From JBMNMS01 sp050953445 (GTDB lineage: Bacteria; Bacillota; Clostridia; Peptostreptococcales; Anaerovoracaceae): a DNA stretch of 64,000 nt. The notes below the pieces were generated by a model that had not been told where the DNA came from, did not search any database, and worked only from the letters and a program-made list of their open reading frames with translations. Below are positions 41,139-49,179 of the stretch, piece by piece. Each line of letters starts with the position of its first letter. Positions within the stretch are counted from its first letter, which is position 1. Where the stretch lies: NCBI GenBank assembly GCA_050953445.1, contig JBMNMS010000001.1, positions 62,001 to 126,000 of the forward strand, read 5' to 3'. The translations under genes were made by a program, and so were the position numbers.

Positions 41139-42748
41139 GGCTCAAAATCCCTTTCCTTAATAACTTGCTTTGGTTTATAGGTATATGGGTCAATATCTCT
41201 TGGGGTTCTCCATCCATTGGCCGCAATTCTATCAATTAATCTTTTGGCAGACTCAAACTGCCATGTCCCTACGTGCCGGAATCCCTTACTTTCTAGAAAC
41301 CTAATCTGTTTAGGTGTAGTTAGCCCCTCAGATCTTCGCATTGCTAGCTTATCGAGCAATTTGGCGGCTTTTCCGGCATTGTCTATTTCATCAGGGAATA
41401 TTCCAAGCTTCTCAAGCGTTTCTATTTGTTTCGGAGAAGGAGGTGCCATTTCCCAACCAAAGGCAGGAATATATCCCGCAAGATCTTCTGACTGAATGGA
41501 CAATTCAAATTGTAAAGGATCCACCAATTTACGCTTACGTGTCTTCATTTCAGATAGTATTTTGGCTAAGGCTTCTTCACGCTGCGCTACAACATCTTCT
41601 TCGGCCTGTTTTTCAGCCTCTTCAATATCAACAGGACAACCAGCATCTACAATGTTTTCGGTCATCTTCTTTGCAATTTCATTATTGTCGCAAATCAAAT
41701 GGGCAGGATGGCAGAGTTCATGGCGTTCTGTATGCCAAAGGAAATCAAGCAGCAAAAGGTCGGTTTTGCCAGTGTCTTGTGATAGCCTGGTACCTCTGCC
41801 AACCATTTGACAATAAAGACTGCGAATCTTAGTAGGACGAAGCACCACAACGCAATCTACTGACGGGCAATCCCAGCCTTCTGTGAGAAGCATTGAGTTA
41901 CATAACACGTTATATTCGCCAGTATCAAAGCCTTTCAATATCTCTGCCCGATCCCGGCTTTCCCCATTTACCTCGGCAGCGTTAAAGCCTTTTTCTTGCA
42001 ATATTTGCGCGAATTTCTGGCTAGTTTTTATAAGCGGGAGAAAGACAACTGTTTTTCTATTCATGCAGTATTTAGTCATTTCTTCCGCAATTTGATGCAA
42101 ATATGGATCTAATGCTGATCCAAGATCCGCAGCTTTGAAATCACCAGATTGCTGTGCCACTCCTGTTAAGTCGAGTTTCAATGGTATAGTCTGTGCTTTG
42201 ATTGGAGAAAGATAGCCTTCTCTTATGGCTTTTGGAAGTGTATATTCATAGGCTAAACTTTCAAAATAGCTCCCTAAATTTCTCATGTCCCCACGATCAG
42301 GTGTGGCGGTAACGCCCAGCACTTTGGCATCAAAATGCTCCAAGACTCGCTGATAACTATCTGATAAAACATGATGGGCTTCGTCTACAATAATGGCATC
42401 AAAGTGATCCTTAGGGAATTGCTTGAGTCTTTTTTCTCTCATGAGAGACTGTACAGATCCAACCACAACCCGAAACCACGTACCTAGGCTTGATAGTTCA
42501 GCTTTTTCTGTTGCGCACCCAAGGCCGGTAGCGGTGGCAAGTTTATTCGCAGCTTGATCAAGTAACTCTCCACGATGTGCAAGGACAAGTGCTCGTTTAC
42601 CATCCTCCACTAATTCCTGTATTAGCTTAGCAAATACAATCGTTTTGCCGGTGCCAGTTGGCAGGACAAGGAGCGTCCGGTCAACACCCTTGTCCCACTC
42701 ACTACGTATTGCATTTTTAGCTTCTATTTGGTATGGCCTTAGTTCCAT
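41117..42748 (-). CDS. SF2 DEAD/DEAH-box helicase
   Basis: 543 aa. ATP-driven DNA helicase/translocase. Motif I LVLPTGTGKTIVFAKLI near 27, Ia VLAHRGELLDQA, II IIVDEAHHVL near 118, III GVTATPDRGD near 148, and motif VI RSLYCQMVGRGTRLSQ near 310. After residue 340 there is a charged helical region and a C-terminal domain that is not recognised. It resembles the UvrB/type III restriction helicase branch. It overlaps the primase gene by 22 bases. Confidence 0.93.
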   Translation of the reverse strand: MELRPYQIEAKNAIRSEWDKGVDRTLLVLPTGTGKTIVFAKLIQELVEDGKRALVLAHRGELLDQAANKLATATGLGCATEKAELSSLGTWFRVVVGSVQSLMREKRLKQFPKDHFDAIIVDEAHHVLSDSYQRVLEHFDAKVLGVTATPDRGDMRNLGSYFESLAYEYTLPKAIREGYLSPIKAQTIPLKLDLTGVAQQSGDFKAADLGSALDPYLHQIAEEMTKYCMNRKTVVFLPLIKTSQKFAQILQEKGFNAAEVNGESRDRAEILKGFDTGEYNVLCNSMLLTEGWDCPSVDCVVVLRPTKIRSLYCQMVGRGTRLSQDTGKTDLLLLDFLWHTERHELCHPAHLICDNNEIAKKMTENIVDAGCPVDIEEAEKQAEEDVVAQREEALAKILSEMKTRKRKLVDPLQFELSIQSEDLAGYIPAFGWEMAPPSPKQIETLEKLGIFPDEIDNAGKAAKLLDKLAMRRSEGLTTPKQIRFLESKGFRHVGTWQFESAKRLIDRIAANGWRTPRDIDPYTYKPKQVIKERDFEPWINSMT

Positions 42749-43287
42749 TAAAACTTACCAGGTGTGAATTCTTGAGCGGTCTGGACCGGTGCAATCGTTG
42801 TTTTTTCGTTTGCCTCATAAAACCGTTTAATTTCATTATATTGCCTTGTTTCCCCTTTATCATTTGTATAATTACGAATTCCTAGCTTCAACCTTCCAGT
42901 CGCTCCTGGCACCATATTCCAATTCATCTTTAGCTTTTCGCCTTTTTTTCGCTGCCCAATACTTAAAAAGAAAGCACATAGCATCCCTTCCGTTTTCGTA
43001 TGCAAGAAAAGATTATGTTTAATTGTTGTGCTGCCTTCTGCCCCGGTAACCTTTATGTGAACAATCGCCTTCTTGCACGGTGGGAGTTTTTCACTTCCGG
43101 TGTGCGTGGCTCTCTCAAAGGTTGTAATCTCAAAGTCATAATCACCTTCTGGCAACAATATAAAATCTGGTCCGTCATTTTCAATCTCATCGTCCCAATC
43201 AAGGGCGCGCTCATCGTCCCAATCAAGGGCGCGCTCATCGTCATATACCTTGAAGCCTTCTGGAATTTTGTTATTCTCATAATTCAT
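42748..43287 (-). CDS. DUF669 family protein (possible ssDNA-binding protein)
   Basis: 179 aa from ATG 43287 (GGAAGGAG upstream). DUF669 proteins occur in phage recombination modules and may bind single-stranded DNA. The core from about residue 40 reads LLPEGDYDFEITTFERATH, AIVHIKVTGAEG and NWNMVPGATGRLKLGIRNY. Near the N terminus an eight-residue unit (DDERALDW) is exactly duplicated by a 24-bp tandem repeat at 43,186-43,233. It lies between the helicase and the annealing ATPase. Confidence 0.8.
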   Translation of the reverse strand: MNYENNKIPEGFKVYDDERALDWDDERALDWDDEIENDGPDFILLPEGDYDFEITTFERATHTGSEKLPPCKKAIVHIKVTGAEGSTTIKHNLFLHTKTEGMLCAFFLSIGQRKKGEKLKMNWNMVPGATGRLKLGIRNYTNDKGETRQYNEIKRFYEANEKTTIAPVQTAQEFTPGKF

Positions 43288-43307
43288 TTTTGTTTCTCCT
43301 TCCAAAA

Positions 43308-44378
43308 TTAAAATGGGGTTTCTTCGTTTAAATTTTTTTCTATCATCTCAGACACCTGTTCCCAGGCGCCAACAAGAACACCAGTAATAAATCCGGGATC
43401 ATACTTCTCCAATGGTGTGTTGAAGGTATAGTAACCTTTTTGTGACACTACTTTCCGAACATCTTCATCACTGTACATTTTTAAAGCCATTAGATCACGG
43501 AGCGCTGCTAATGGATCCGAAGATAAGTTATCGGCGGGCTCCGGCCGTTCAGGAATTTCCGCTGGGGTAATGGTAGGCTCTTCCACTATCTGCTGGGGGG
43601 CTGGCTCCTCCGTATGGGAAGGTTCCGGCACAAGAACATTTTCAGGTTGACCTTTAACAGGAATGCAATGAGCAATGGCAGAGTATTCAAATGGTAGTTC
43701 GTCTGGTAGGCCGTGGCGATTCTTGGCATCCCAACAGGGATGATGAGACGTGTACATGACCCGTTTACCGCCCTGAGCTTTATTTTTACCTTTTTGTGCC
43801 CCTTGGTTGTCTACGTTTACCACGTAAGTTTTATAGTTCGCGAAGAGAACCATATCAGCCCATTCTTTTAATAATGGGGCCGTCTTCTTCTGAAGCTTTA
43901 ACTCCCAACGATCATATGCTCCCATTTCATCAGGCTGTTCAAATTTGCGCATCTGAGCATGAGCTGTCATGGCTATGTTTACGCCCTTCTCTCTGAGATC
44001 TTCAAGTAGATTGAGAAGTCTGCCGAATTCTTCTGCAAGATACACATAACCGCGTCCATAACCTGTATCTTCTATGCTTTTCATTTGTCTACTGCTACAA
44101 ATTTGTTCAATGCACATTTTTTCCGCCCAGTCAGCGGTGTCGATCACCAAAGTCTGAAGCTCCTGAGGATTTCCGATGAAATACCTAACCTGTTCCATTA
44201 GCATTGTCCAGCTACTGGGTTTAGGGGTTCTAATTACATCCATATGTGTAGTGCTTCCTTCTGTGTCAATAAAAATAGGTGAGGGAAAATAGCTTACAAA
44301 TGTGCTTTTACCGATTCCCTCAGGGCCGTATATCAGGCACTTGATCGGTTTTGACTGCTTTCCTTTAATTAACTCCAT
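43308..44378 (-). CDS. AAA_24 / Sak4-like annealing ATPase
   Basis: 356 aa. RecA-fold ATPase. Walker A is [18 protein letters not shown] near 14, followed by [16 protein letters not shown]; Walker B is at [13 protein letters not shown] near 72; and [16 protein letters not shown] near 133 is a sensor-type motif. This matches the phage Sak4 group used in single-strand annealing recombination, and the neighbours (DUF669, helicase, SMC-like ATPase) fit. The C-terminal 100 residues are Pro-rich and then helical. Confidence 0.85.
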   Translation of the reverse strand: MELIKGKQSKPIKCLIYGPEGIGKSTFVSYFPSPIFIDTEGSTTHMDVIRTPKPSSWTMLMEQVRYFIGNPQELQTLVIDTADWAEKMCIEQICSSRQMKSIEDTGYGRGYVYLAEEFGRLLNLLEDLREKGVNIAMTAHAQMRKFEQPDEMGAYDRWELKLQKKTAPLLKEWADMVLFANYKTYVVNVDNQGAQKGKNKAQGGKRVMYTSHHPCWDAKNRHGLPDELPFEYSAIAHCIPVKGQPENVLVPEPSHTEEPAPQQIVEEPTITPAEIPERPEPADNLSSDPLAALRDLMALKMYSDEDVRKVVSQKGYYTFNTPLEKYDPGFITGVLVGAWEQVSEMIEKNLNEETPF

Positions 44379-44916
44379 TTTTCATCCTCCTTTGCCGGCG
44401 GTTTTTTGCCTGTGTTTTAAGATTGGCCCATCTGCAATTGGAAGGCTCATAATTACCGTTTACATCGATTCGATCTATGGTACATTCGCCAAATGGTGCC
44501 TCTGGGTTGTATCCCGCTAAAATCGCCCATTCATGAAAATTTTTATAGTCATTCCATTCTTCACAAATCTGAATGCCTCGGCCACCCTAGTCACGATAAT
44601 ATCCATCTTTTGGGTTCAGGCATCTCATGCGCATGGATTTCCATATGTTGTATAGCCTGGTCCCTGCTTTTCCGTGTTTCTTCATCTGGGCACCTCGCAC
44701 CTGCCCTGCGTGCTTGCTTTTAGCGGCTGCCAGCTCCTTTTTAAGACATCCGCAGGACGAGGTTTTTCCCGACACTAAATCACCTGACGCAACACATGAT
44801 ATATTTCCACAGTCACATACACATGCCCAGGATGCGTGCCCATGCAGGGAGCCATTCCTTTGAAGAACAGTTAACCGCCCAAACCGTCTTCCGGTTAAAT
44901 CAATAAGTTTAGGCAT
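44365..44916 (-). pseudogene. HNH homing endonuclease with internal amber codon
   Basis: Reading leftward from ATG 44916 (MPKLIDLTGRRFGRLTVLQR), the frame carries zinc-knuckle cysteines (WACVCDCGN, SSCGCLKKE) and LYNIWKSMRMRCLNPKDGYY. A TAG follows at 44,589-44,587, in a place where relatives have Tyr (N-Y-GGRG). The frame then continues [40 protein letters not shown] and stops at 44,365, overlapping the next gene. A single base change therefore breaks the gene before its HNH core. A sequencing error or amber readthrough cannot be excluded. Confidence 0.85.
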
Positions 44917-44920
44917 ATTA

Positions 44921-46189
44921 TTAAAACTCACCCGCTTTCCATTTTGGTTCATCTTTGACCGGCTCCGGTTCACCCTTGACATAACCGTCCTCGATAATTA
45001 TCTCGCATTCTGGACCGGTACTGACCCGAGTGGCAATAGCTTGTAACCCCTCAGCCTCAAGCCAGTCCCCGAACTCTTTTAGGGTATCTAGGTCCATTTG
45101 TTCAAGCTTGTCCATCAATACAAAACCACAATTGGGGTTAAGTTTTCTTACAATGGCGGTAGAGACCTTGAGTTGCTCAGAACCCGACATGTTATCCCAT
45201 TTATACCCATTGTAAGTTAGCTCACCATCCTCTACAAAAAGTCCCGGAAGTGGTAAGTCTGCATCCTCCAAAAGATTTGTCTTCTCTTTCCTTATGGCTT
45301 CGATTCTTAATGTTAAATCATCATATTGTTGCTTATAATCAGTAGCCTCTTGCTCGGCTTTGGCCTTGTCTAAATTTACTCTAACCTTGCGATTGATTTC
45401 ATCTATAGCTTGGATACTATCCTCTATTTCGGCCGTGGATTCATCAATTAAACTCTCAGCGCTTTTTCTTGCAACAATCACATTTTGTTCTGCTTTTCTT
45501 AACCTTTTTTGTGCTTCATCAAAGTCAATTTGTGCCCGCGCTAGTTCTTTTTCGTATCTTTCTTTATTTTCTCTCTTCTTTTGGTTTTCGCCATTCCTGG
45601 CCAGAATTTCTTGTTGCCTTTTAATGAGTTCCGATGCTGAAATAAGATCTTTTGGGGCATCTGGATAGAAAGATAGCTCCTCGGCATATTTTTGCTTTTG
45701 ATCGGCTATTTGACCAATTGTATGGCGCTGATTGTAATAGGTTTTCTCTTCATGTTCCAGCTCATATAACTTGTCACCTACTCCTATTACTTGTAAAAGA
45801 ATGTCGCTTTTCTCCTTGTTGTTAGATTGTATAAATTTAGGTAAATCCAATGCAAATGTGCTAATAAACTCATTTAACAGTTGTTGTCCCGCACGGTTCC
45901 CTAAAGAATCTATAACTTTTAAATCGGAATTTTTTCCCTTCCTTTCCACTATAAGGCCATTTGATAATTCGATATGTAAAGATGGTGGAGTAACAGACCC
46001 CTCTCTCCTTGGCTCGCTAGGTCTATACCGATCACCGCCAAGGGTCCAAGCAATGCTGTCTAGAACCGATGTCTTACCTTGTTGATTTCCTCCGCCAATT
46101 ATCGTCAACCCATTTGATGTAGGCTCAATCTTTACCGCTTTTATACGTTTTACATTTTCAAATTCTAAACAATTAATTTTAGTTGACAT
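44921..46189 (-). CDS. SMC/Rad50-like ATPase
   Basis: 422 aa from ATG 46189 (perfect AAGGAGGAGC upstream). Walker A is TIIGGGNQQGKTSVLDSIAW near 30. A long coiled coil spans about 170-310 (ERYEKELARAQIDFDEAQKR). The signature motif NMSGSEQLKVSTAIVRKL lies near 335, and Walker B is at CGFVLMDKLEQMD near 358. This is the layout of phage RecF/Rad50-type ATPases, probably for end processing in recombination. No partner nuclease is seen in this window. Confidence 0.88.
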   Translation of the reverse strand: MSTKINCLEFENVKRIKAVKIEPTSNGLTIIGGGNQQGKTSVLDSIAWTLGGDRYRPSEPRREGSVTPPSLHIELSNGLIVERKGKNSDLKVIDSLGNRAGQQLLNEFISTFALDLPKFIQSNNKEKSDILLQVIGVGDKLYELEHEEKTYYNQRHTIGQIADQKQKYAEELSFYPDAPKDLISASELIKRQQEILARNGENQKKRENKERYEKELARAQIDFDEAQKRLRKAEQNVIVARKSAESLIDESTAEIEDSIQAIDEINRKVRVNLDKAKAEQEATDYKQQYDDLTLRIEAIRKEKTNLLEDADLPLPGLFVEDGELTYNGYKWDNMSGSEQLKVSTAIVRKLNPNCGFVLMDKLEQMDLDTLKEFGDWLEAEGLQAIATRVSTGPECEIIIEDGYVKGEPEPVKDEPKWKAGEF

Positions 46190-46231
46190 TTTGCTCCTCC
46201 TTAGATACATTGTTAATTGATTATTTCCGTT

Positions 46232-46262
46232 TGCCCCCGACGAGTCGCCACTCAAAGGGGCA
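46232..46262 (-). other. Compact RNA hairpin before the SMC-like gene
   Basis: Leftward TGCCCC and GGGGCA form an outer stem; GAGT and ACTC form an inner stem with a GGCG tetraloop and a symmetrical three-base internal loop. It lies in the 76-base gap between two early genes. There is no U-run, so it is not a terminator; it may affect translation or RNA stability. Confidence 0.45.
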
Positions 46263-46265
46263 TTA

Positions 46266-46511
46266 CTACTTAATAACTTCATGGCAGCCGACTCCGTAAT
46301 TCTTGCCATCCTCGTACATGATGGTTCTTTTAAACTCCTCCTCCGTGTAGTCCCAGGAGTAGTTCAGGCATTTCGGATGTTTATACGCTTTTTCCCCATA
46401 TCGCTCTATAAACTTCTCCTGCGCCTCTCTGAGACTATCCGCATGGATCTCCACCCATCCGCCATCGTAAATCTGGCCGGAACTGCCAAATGTGAAATAG
46501 TATTTATTCAT
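46266..46511 (-). CDS. Small phage protein, unknown
   Basis: 81 aa, rich in Tyr and acidic residues: MNKYYFTFGSSGQIYDGGWV, HADSLREAQEKFIERYGEKA, then a Lys/Tyr-rich end with GVGCHEVIK. The first half looks like a small beta-alpha domain found in early phage proteins. It overlaps the next upstream gene by four bases. Function unknown. Confidence 0.6.
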   Translation of the reverse strand: MNKYYFTFGSSGQIYDGGWVEIHADSLREAQEKFIERYGEKAYKHPKCLNYSWDYTEEEFKRTIMYEDGKNYGVGCHEVIK

Positions 46512-46723
46512 TCTGATTCTCCTGTTTTTTCGGCCAATGCTCTTAACACTTCCTCAATATCGTCTTTTAATTCTTGATCATACAGATGCTTTATAAGTAG
46601 ATTCGCACCATCCAACCATTCTTGACGCTGGTCACTTAGTGGATACTTAATATCCTCGGTCAAGATAAGCAGATGCGTCCTAACTATTTTTAAATTCTCG
46701 ATAAAATCTTCTCTGCTTCTCAT
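46508..46723 (-). CDS. Small phage protein, unknown
   Basis: 71 aa from ATG 46723, which overlaps the TGA of the zinc-ribbon ORF as TGATG. Fully helical: MRSREDFIENLKIVRTHLLI and QELKDDIEEVLRALAEKTGE. No domain seen; a coiled coil is likely. Confidence 0.6.
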   Translation of the reverse strand: MRSREDFIENLKIVRTHLLILTEDIKYPLSDQRQEWLDGANLLIKHLYDQELKDDIEEVLRALAEKTGESE

Positions 46724-46863
46724 CACACTTCCTCCCACCCACATTTAGAAAGTCTTGTGGCTCTTCCACAATCTTCACACATAAACTCTTCCTCCCCCTT
46801 AAAATCGGTTCTTGCAAACTCTATCTTCTTACTTCCACAATGCGAACAAGTTAGTACAATCAT
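46723..46863 (-). CDS. 46-aa zinc-ribbon protein
   Basis: Short frame found by hand, overlapping both neighbours (ATGA at the start, TGATG at the end). The product begins MIVLTCSHCGSKKIEF and has a second pair in FMCEDCGRATRLS, so CxxC...CxxC should bind zinc. A further Cys follows in SKCGW. The tight coupling on both sides makes it a likely gene. Role unknown. Confidence 0.7.
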   Translation of the reverse strand: MIVLTCSHCGSKKIEFARTDFKGEEEFMCEDCGRATRLSKCGWEEV

Positions 46864-47180
46864 TTAGGTTCCTCCTCGTTCAACATTTCCACCATGTGCT
46901 CCGCCTCGCTTCGGTCTTCCGTATATTCGCCGAAGTGTTCCACGTTCCCGCTATGCACTAATAGGTCAGTGTTAAGTATCCGGTAGGGAATATACATTTT
47001 CTTACCAGCTATAACATTACTTTGAACTTTCCATTTACTTTTTGGCATATTTTTTCTCCTCTCAATCTTCTCGATATACTCCTTTAAAAACCTCTCGCAC
47101 TCCACGCTACAGCCGTCCTTGCAGAAATGCGCAACTTGCTTTTCCGATAATGGGATATCTTTAGTCATTGGGCATGTCAT
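46860..47180 (-). CDS. Small phage protein with Cys-rich N terminus
   Basis: 106 aa from ATG 47180 (AAGGTG upstream). The first 40 residues hold CPMTKD, FCKDGCSVECERFLKEYI, a possible metal site. The second half is a separate beta-type domain (WKVQSNVIAGKKMYIPYRIL). An internal ATG (MPKSKW) has its own strong AGGAGA site, so two products are possible. Function unknown. Confidence 0.55.
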   Translation of the reverse strand: MTCPMTKDIPLSEKQVAHFCKDGCSVECERFLKEYIEKIERRKNMPKSKWKVQSNVIAGKKMYIPYRILNTDLLVHSGNVEHFGEYTEDRSEAEHMVEMLNEEEPK

Positions 47181-47647
47181 TTTGTCACCTTGGGTGCAAT
47201 TAGATGAGTCCCACAAGTCGGGCAGTAGTGCAAGTTCTCATCATCCATGTATAATTCTTGCTTGCACACCGGGCACTTACCTATTCCATGGATGCGTTTA
47301 TTTGGGATTATCTCTTTTGGCTCTGGCCTACGATTCCATGCGGCGATGGCTTCGGTTTCGGTGATGTAAATGCCTAACGATGCGCCACATTTTCGACAGT
47401 AAGGTTCGTATTCTTTGCTAAAACCATAACTTGTCCCTACGGCAATATCGCCTTCTCCCCCGCAAAACGGGCATTTTTTAAGCCTCACCGTTACCTCCTT
47501 TTTCAACCAATTCAAGCAGCACTGGCGGCAGTTATGGTCATCGCTATGGTCGCATTCGATTTCCGCCAGTCCCATTTCATTGGGACAGGTAATAGTGACG
47601 GCCATCTCCTCGATGCTCATGTTCCTTATCATTTCGTAATTCGTCAT
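47177..47647 (-). CDS. Lar-like zinc-ribbon protein
   Basis: 156 aa. The centre, LKKCPFCGGEGDIAVG then PYCRKCGASLGIYITETEAI and AAWNRRP, is the Lar family pattern; Lar proteins modulate host restriction in some phages. The C terminus has another zinc ribbon (KCPVCKQELYMDD, HYCPTCGTHL), and the N terminus has Cys/His clusters (CDHSDDHNCRQCC). Restriction alleviation is a family-based guess, since many Lar-like proteins are untested. Confidence 0.7.
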   Translation of the reverse strand: MTNYEMIRNMSIEEMAVTITCPNEMGLAEIECDHSDDHNCRQCCLNWLKKEVTVRLKKCPFCGGEGDIAVGTSYGFSKEYEPYCRKCGASLGIYITETEAIAAWNRRPEPKEIIPNKRIHGIGKCPVCKQELYMDDENLHYCPTCGTHLIAPKVTK

Positions 47648-47651
47648 TTTC

Positions 47652-47780
47652 TCACCTCGTTATAAACCAAATAGAGCCATAAAATACAGTTGCAAGAACT
47701 GCAAACCAAAGAATTCCTTGGATCATAATTGTTCTGGCTACCTTTTTCCTTTCCTTTAACAGAAATTCTTTATATGTCAT
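47652..47780 (-). CDS. 42-aa single-pass membrane protein
   Basis: From ATG 47780, with AGGAGAAAC upstream. A basic N terminus (MTYKEFLLKERKKVAR) is followed by a membrane helix (MIQGILWFAVLATVFYGSIW). It lies four bases upstream of the Lar-like gene. Function unknown. Confidence 0.55.
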   Translation of the reverse strand: MTYKEFLLKERKKVARTIMIQGILWFAVLATVFYGSIWFITR

Positions 47781-47863
47781 GTTTCTCCTCTTTTCCTCGC
47801 TTTCTCTTTTTCTCTTTTTCTGTATACACAACATGGGCACATATAATACTTCTGCTCCATTAT

Positions 47864-48085
47864 CTACAGGCATTCCTGTCTAAACTTAATCAGTTTAGGG
47901 TTTTCTGATTCGGAATCCTGGCTTTCAATAAACTGCAGGAGCTGTCTTCCGGTAGTATAGTTTTTGCTCCTAATTTTTTTCCTTGGCAGACCCAAGGTGT
48001 AATAATAATCGATAGTCCTGATACTGCACCTAAGAATCTCTGCCAGTTGGTGGCGGTCGTATATGCCGTTTGGATTAACTTCCAT
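47864..48085 (-). CDS. Excisionase-like HTH protein
   Basis: 73 aa. A MerR/excisionase-type winged HTH is visible: GIYDRHQLAEILRCSIRTID, YYYTLGLPRKKIRSKNY, TTGRQLLQFIES. Small proteins of this form act as excisionases or regulators in prophages. AGGAGG lies before the ATG at 48085. It is far from the integrase, so a regulatory role is equally possible. Confidence 0.65.
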   Translation of the reverse strand: MEVNPNGIYDRHQLAEILRCSIRTIDYYYTLGLPRKKIRSKNYTTGRQLLQFIESQDSESENPKLIKFRQECL

Positions 48086-48423
48086 GGTGGACCTCCTTTC
48101 TGTTTACCCCATTCCATTGGTAATGCCTTGATATGGTTTATTAGCTGGTATCGCAATCGATTTAAAATTCATATTTCGCTTGACGCATATTACAATGATT
48201 CTATAAAGGGCTATTCTACTTATTGGTGCAGGCTCACTTTTGACAATTTATCCAAAGCCCCCAGTCGCAATTAAGCGTATAAACTTATTAGTGGGCGAAA
48301 AATCTTTGTCTTGTAGAACTGAGCCACAAATAATCAGACGATTTCCCAGTAATGTTATTCCAGGTCATTACATAATTCACGAAACCATACGCTTTCCAAT
48401 TAACCTTTCAGGGCTTGAATCTG
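48086..48423. other. 338-base stretch without a confident gene
   Basis: AT-rich. Several short frames occur on both strands, but none has both a ribosome site and a plausible protein. Leftward, stop-broken fragments such as TLLGNRLIICGSVLQDKD and FSPTNKFIRLIATGGFG look like possible decayed coding sequence. A rightward TTGACG-16-TATAAA occurs at 48,179-48,206 with no gene behind it. I see nothing further. Confidence 0.5.
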
Positions 48424-48693
48424 CTAGCGGTTATGTTCTTTTTGTAACGCAAGAAGAAACTCCTCCACAGCCTTCCACTCACTTGAATCTTCAAATTTGC
48501 ACCAATCGTGGTGTGGCAAAGAAAATATCACTGTCGTTGGACCAGGTACCGAATCTGCATAAAGAGTTGTTTTTGTAATGTTATGGAGCCCATACGATTG
48601 TTTAATTTGTTTATCATACCTTTCCAATTCGCTTATATGGCGCATATTCTCTTTTTGTAGTCTGGTTATTTCCCGTGCTTTTTTAAAAAGCAT
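48424..48693 (-). CDS. Small early phage protein, unknown
   Basis: 89 aa. The N-terminal 35 residues are a charged helix (KKAREITRLQKENMRHISEL) and the C terminus is helical (EWKAVEEFLLALQKEHNR). AGAGGAAAG precedes the ATG at 48693. The 142 bases before it (48,694-48,835) hold only two tiny frames of 18 and 24 codons, one with a good ribosome site. Function unknown. Confidence 0.5.
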   Translation of the reverse strand: MLFKKAREITRLQKENMRHISELERYDKQIKQSYGLHNITKTTLYADSVPGPTTVIFSLPHHDWCKFEDSSEWKAVEEFLLALQKEHNR

Positions 48694-48835
48694 TATGTCT
48701 TTCCTCTTCTCCTATCCATTCCTTTTCTCTTACCTGCATCTTTCGCTCCTTTCATTTCGTTGGTATTATTTTTCGTCTAGCATCCGAATGGCTTCGATTT
48801 TGGTGACTTTGCTCTCTTGTTTACAAACTGTGTAC

Positions 48836-49036
48836 CTATTCATTAAAAAAAAGTTCTTCAATTGAGACTTTGTAATATTGAGCTAGTTTCTTTTTTATTT
48901 CGTCCCTTGGGATGCGTTCTCCACATTCATACATAGATAATGCAGACGTGCTTATTCCAACAGATTTCGCCACTTCAGCCTGTCCCTTAGCTCCCCTGAG
49001 CTTGGTCAGCCTTTTTGCAATTTTTTCATTGTCCAT
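48836..49036 (-). CDS. Cro-like XRE-family regulator
   Basis: 66 aa, a single HTH_3 domain: IAKRLTKLRGAKGQAEVAKS, VGISTSALSMYECGERIPRD, then KLAQYYKVSIEELFFNE. First leftward gene, divergent from the CI-like repressor, so it is the expected Cro counterpart that favours lytic growth. AGGAGG lies ahead of the ATG at 49036. Confidence 0.88.
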   Translation of the reverse strand: MDNEKIAKRLTKLRGAKGQAEVAKSVGISTSALSMYECGERIPRDEIKKKLAQYYKVSIEELFFNE

Positions 49037-49073
49037 TATATCGCCTCCTTGTTTACATTTCGTGTATATTTCA

Positions 49074-49102
49074 AATATATATTATGCTCGCAGTTTTGTC
49101 AA
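49074..49102 (-). promoter_or_regulatory. Leftward early promoter (cro side)
   Basis: TTGACA (49,102-49,097), 17 bases, TATATT (49,079-49,074). It is about 38 bases before the cro start codon. Its -35 box overlaps that of the rightward promoter. Confidence 0.75.
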
Positions 49103-49124
49103 CACGTTTTGCAAATAATTATAT
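49096..49124 (+). promoter_or_regulatory. Rightward repressor promoter (cI side)
   Basis: TTGTCA (49,096-49,101), 17 bases, TTATAT (49,119-49,124). It shares five bases of its -35 region with the leftward promoter, so the two polymerase sites exclude each other. The repressor start codon lies about 55 bases downstream. Confidence 0.65.
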
Positions 49125-49179
49125 TTACTTTATCCACAATACGTGATACCCTGAGATTAAAGAAAGGAGAGTGAAGAAA

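Noticed and set aside
48179..48206. Rightward promoter-like TTGACG-16-TATAAA
   Set aside because: No rightward gene follows and all neighbouring genes run leftward; probably chance in AT-rich DNA.
48240..48578. Rightward 112-codon frame in the early region
   Set aside because: No ribosome site, protein without recognisable pattern, and partly antisense to a better-supported leftward gene.
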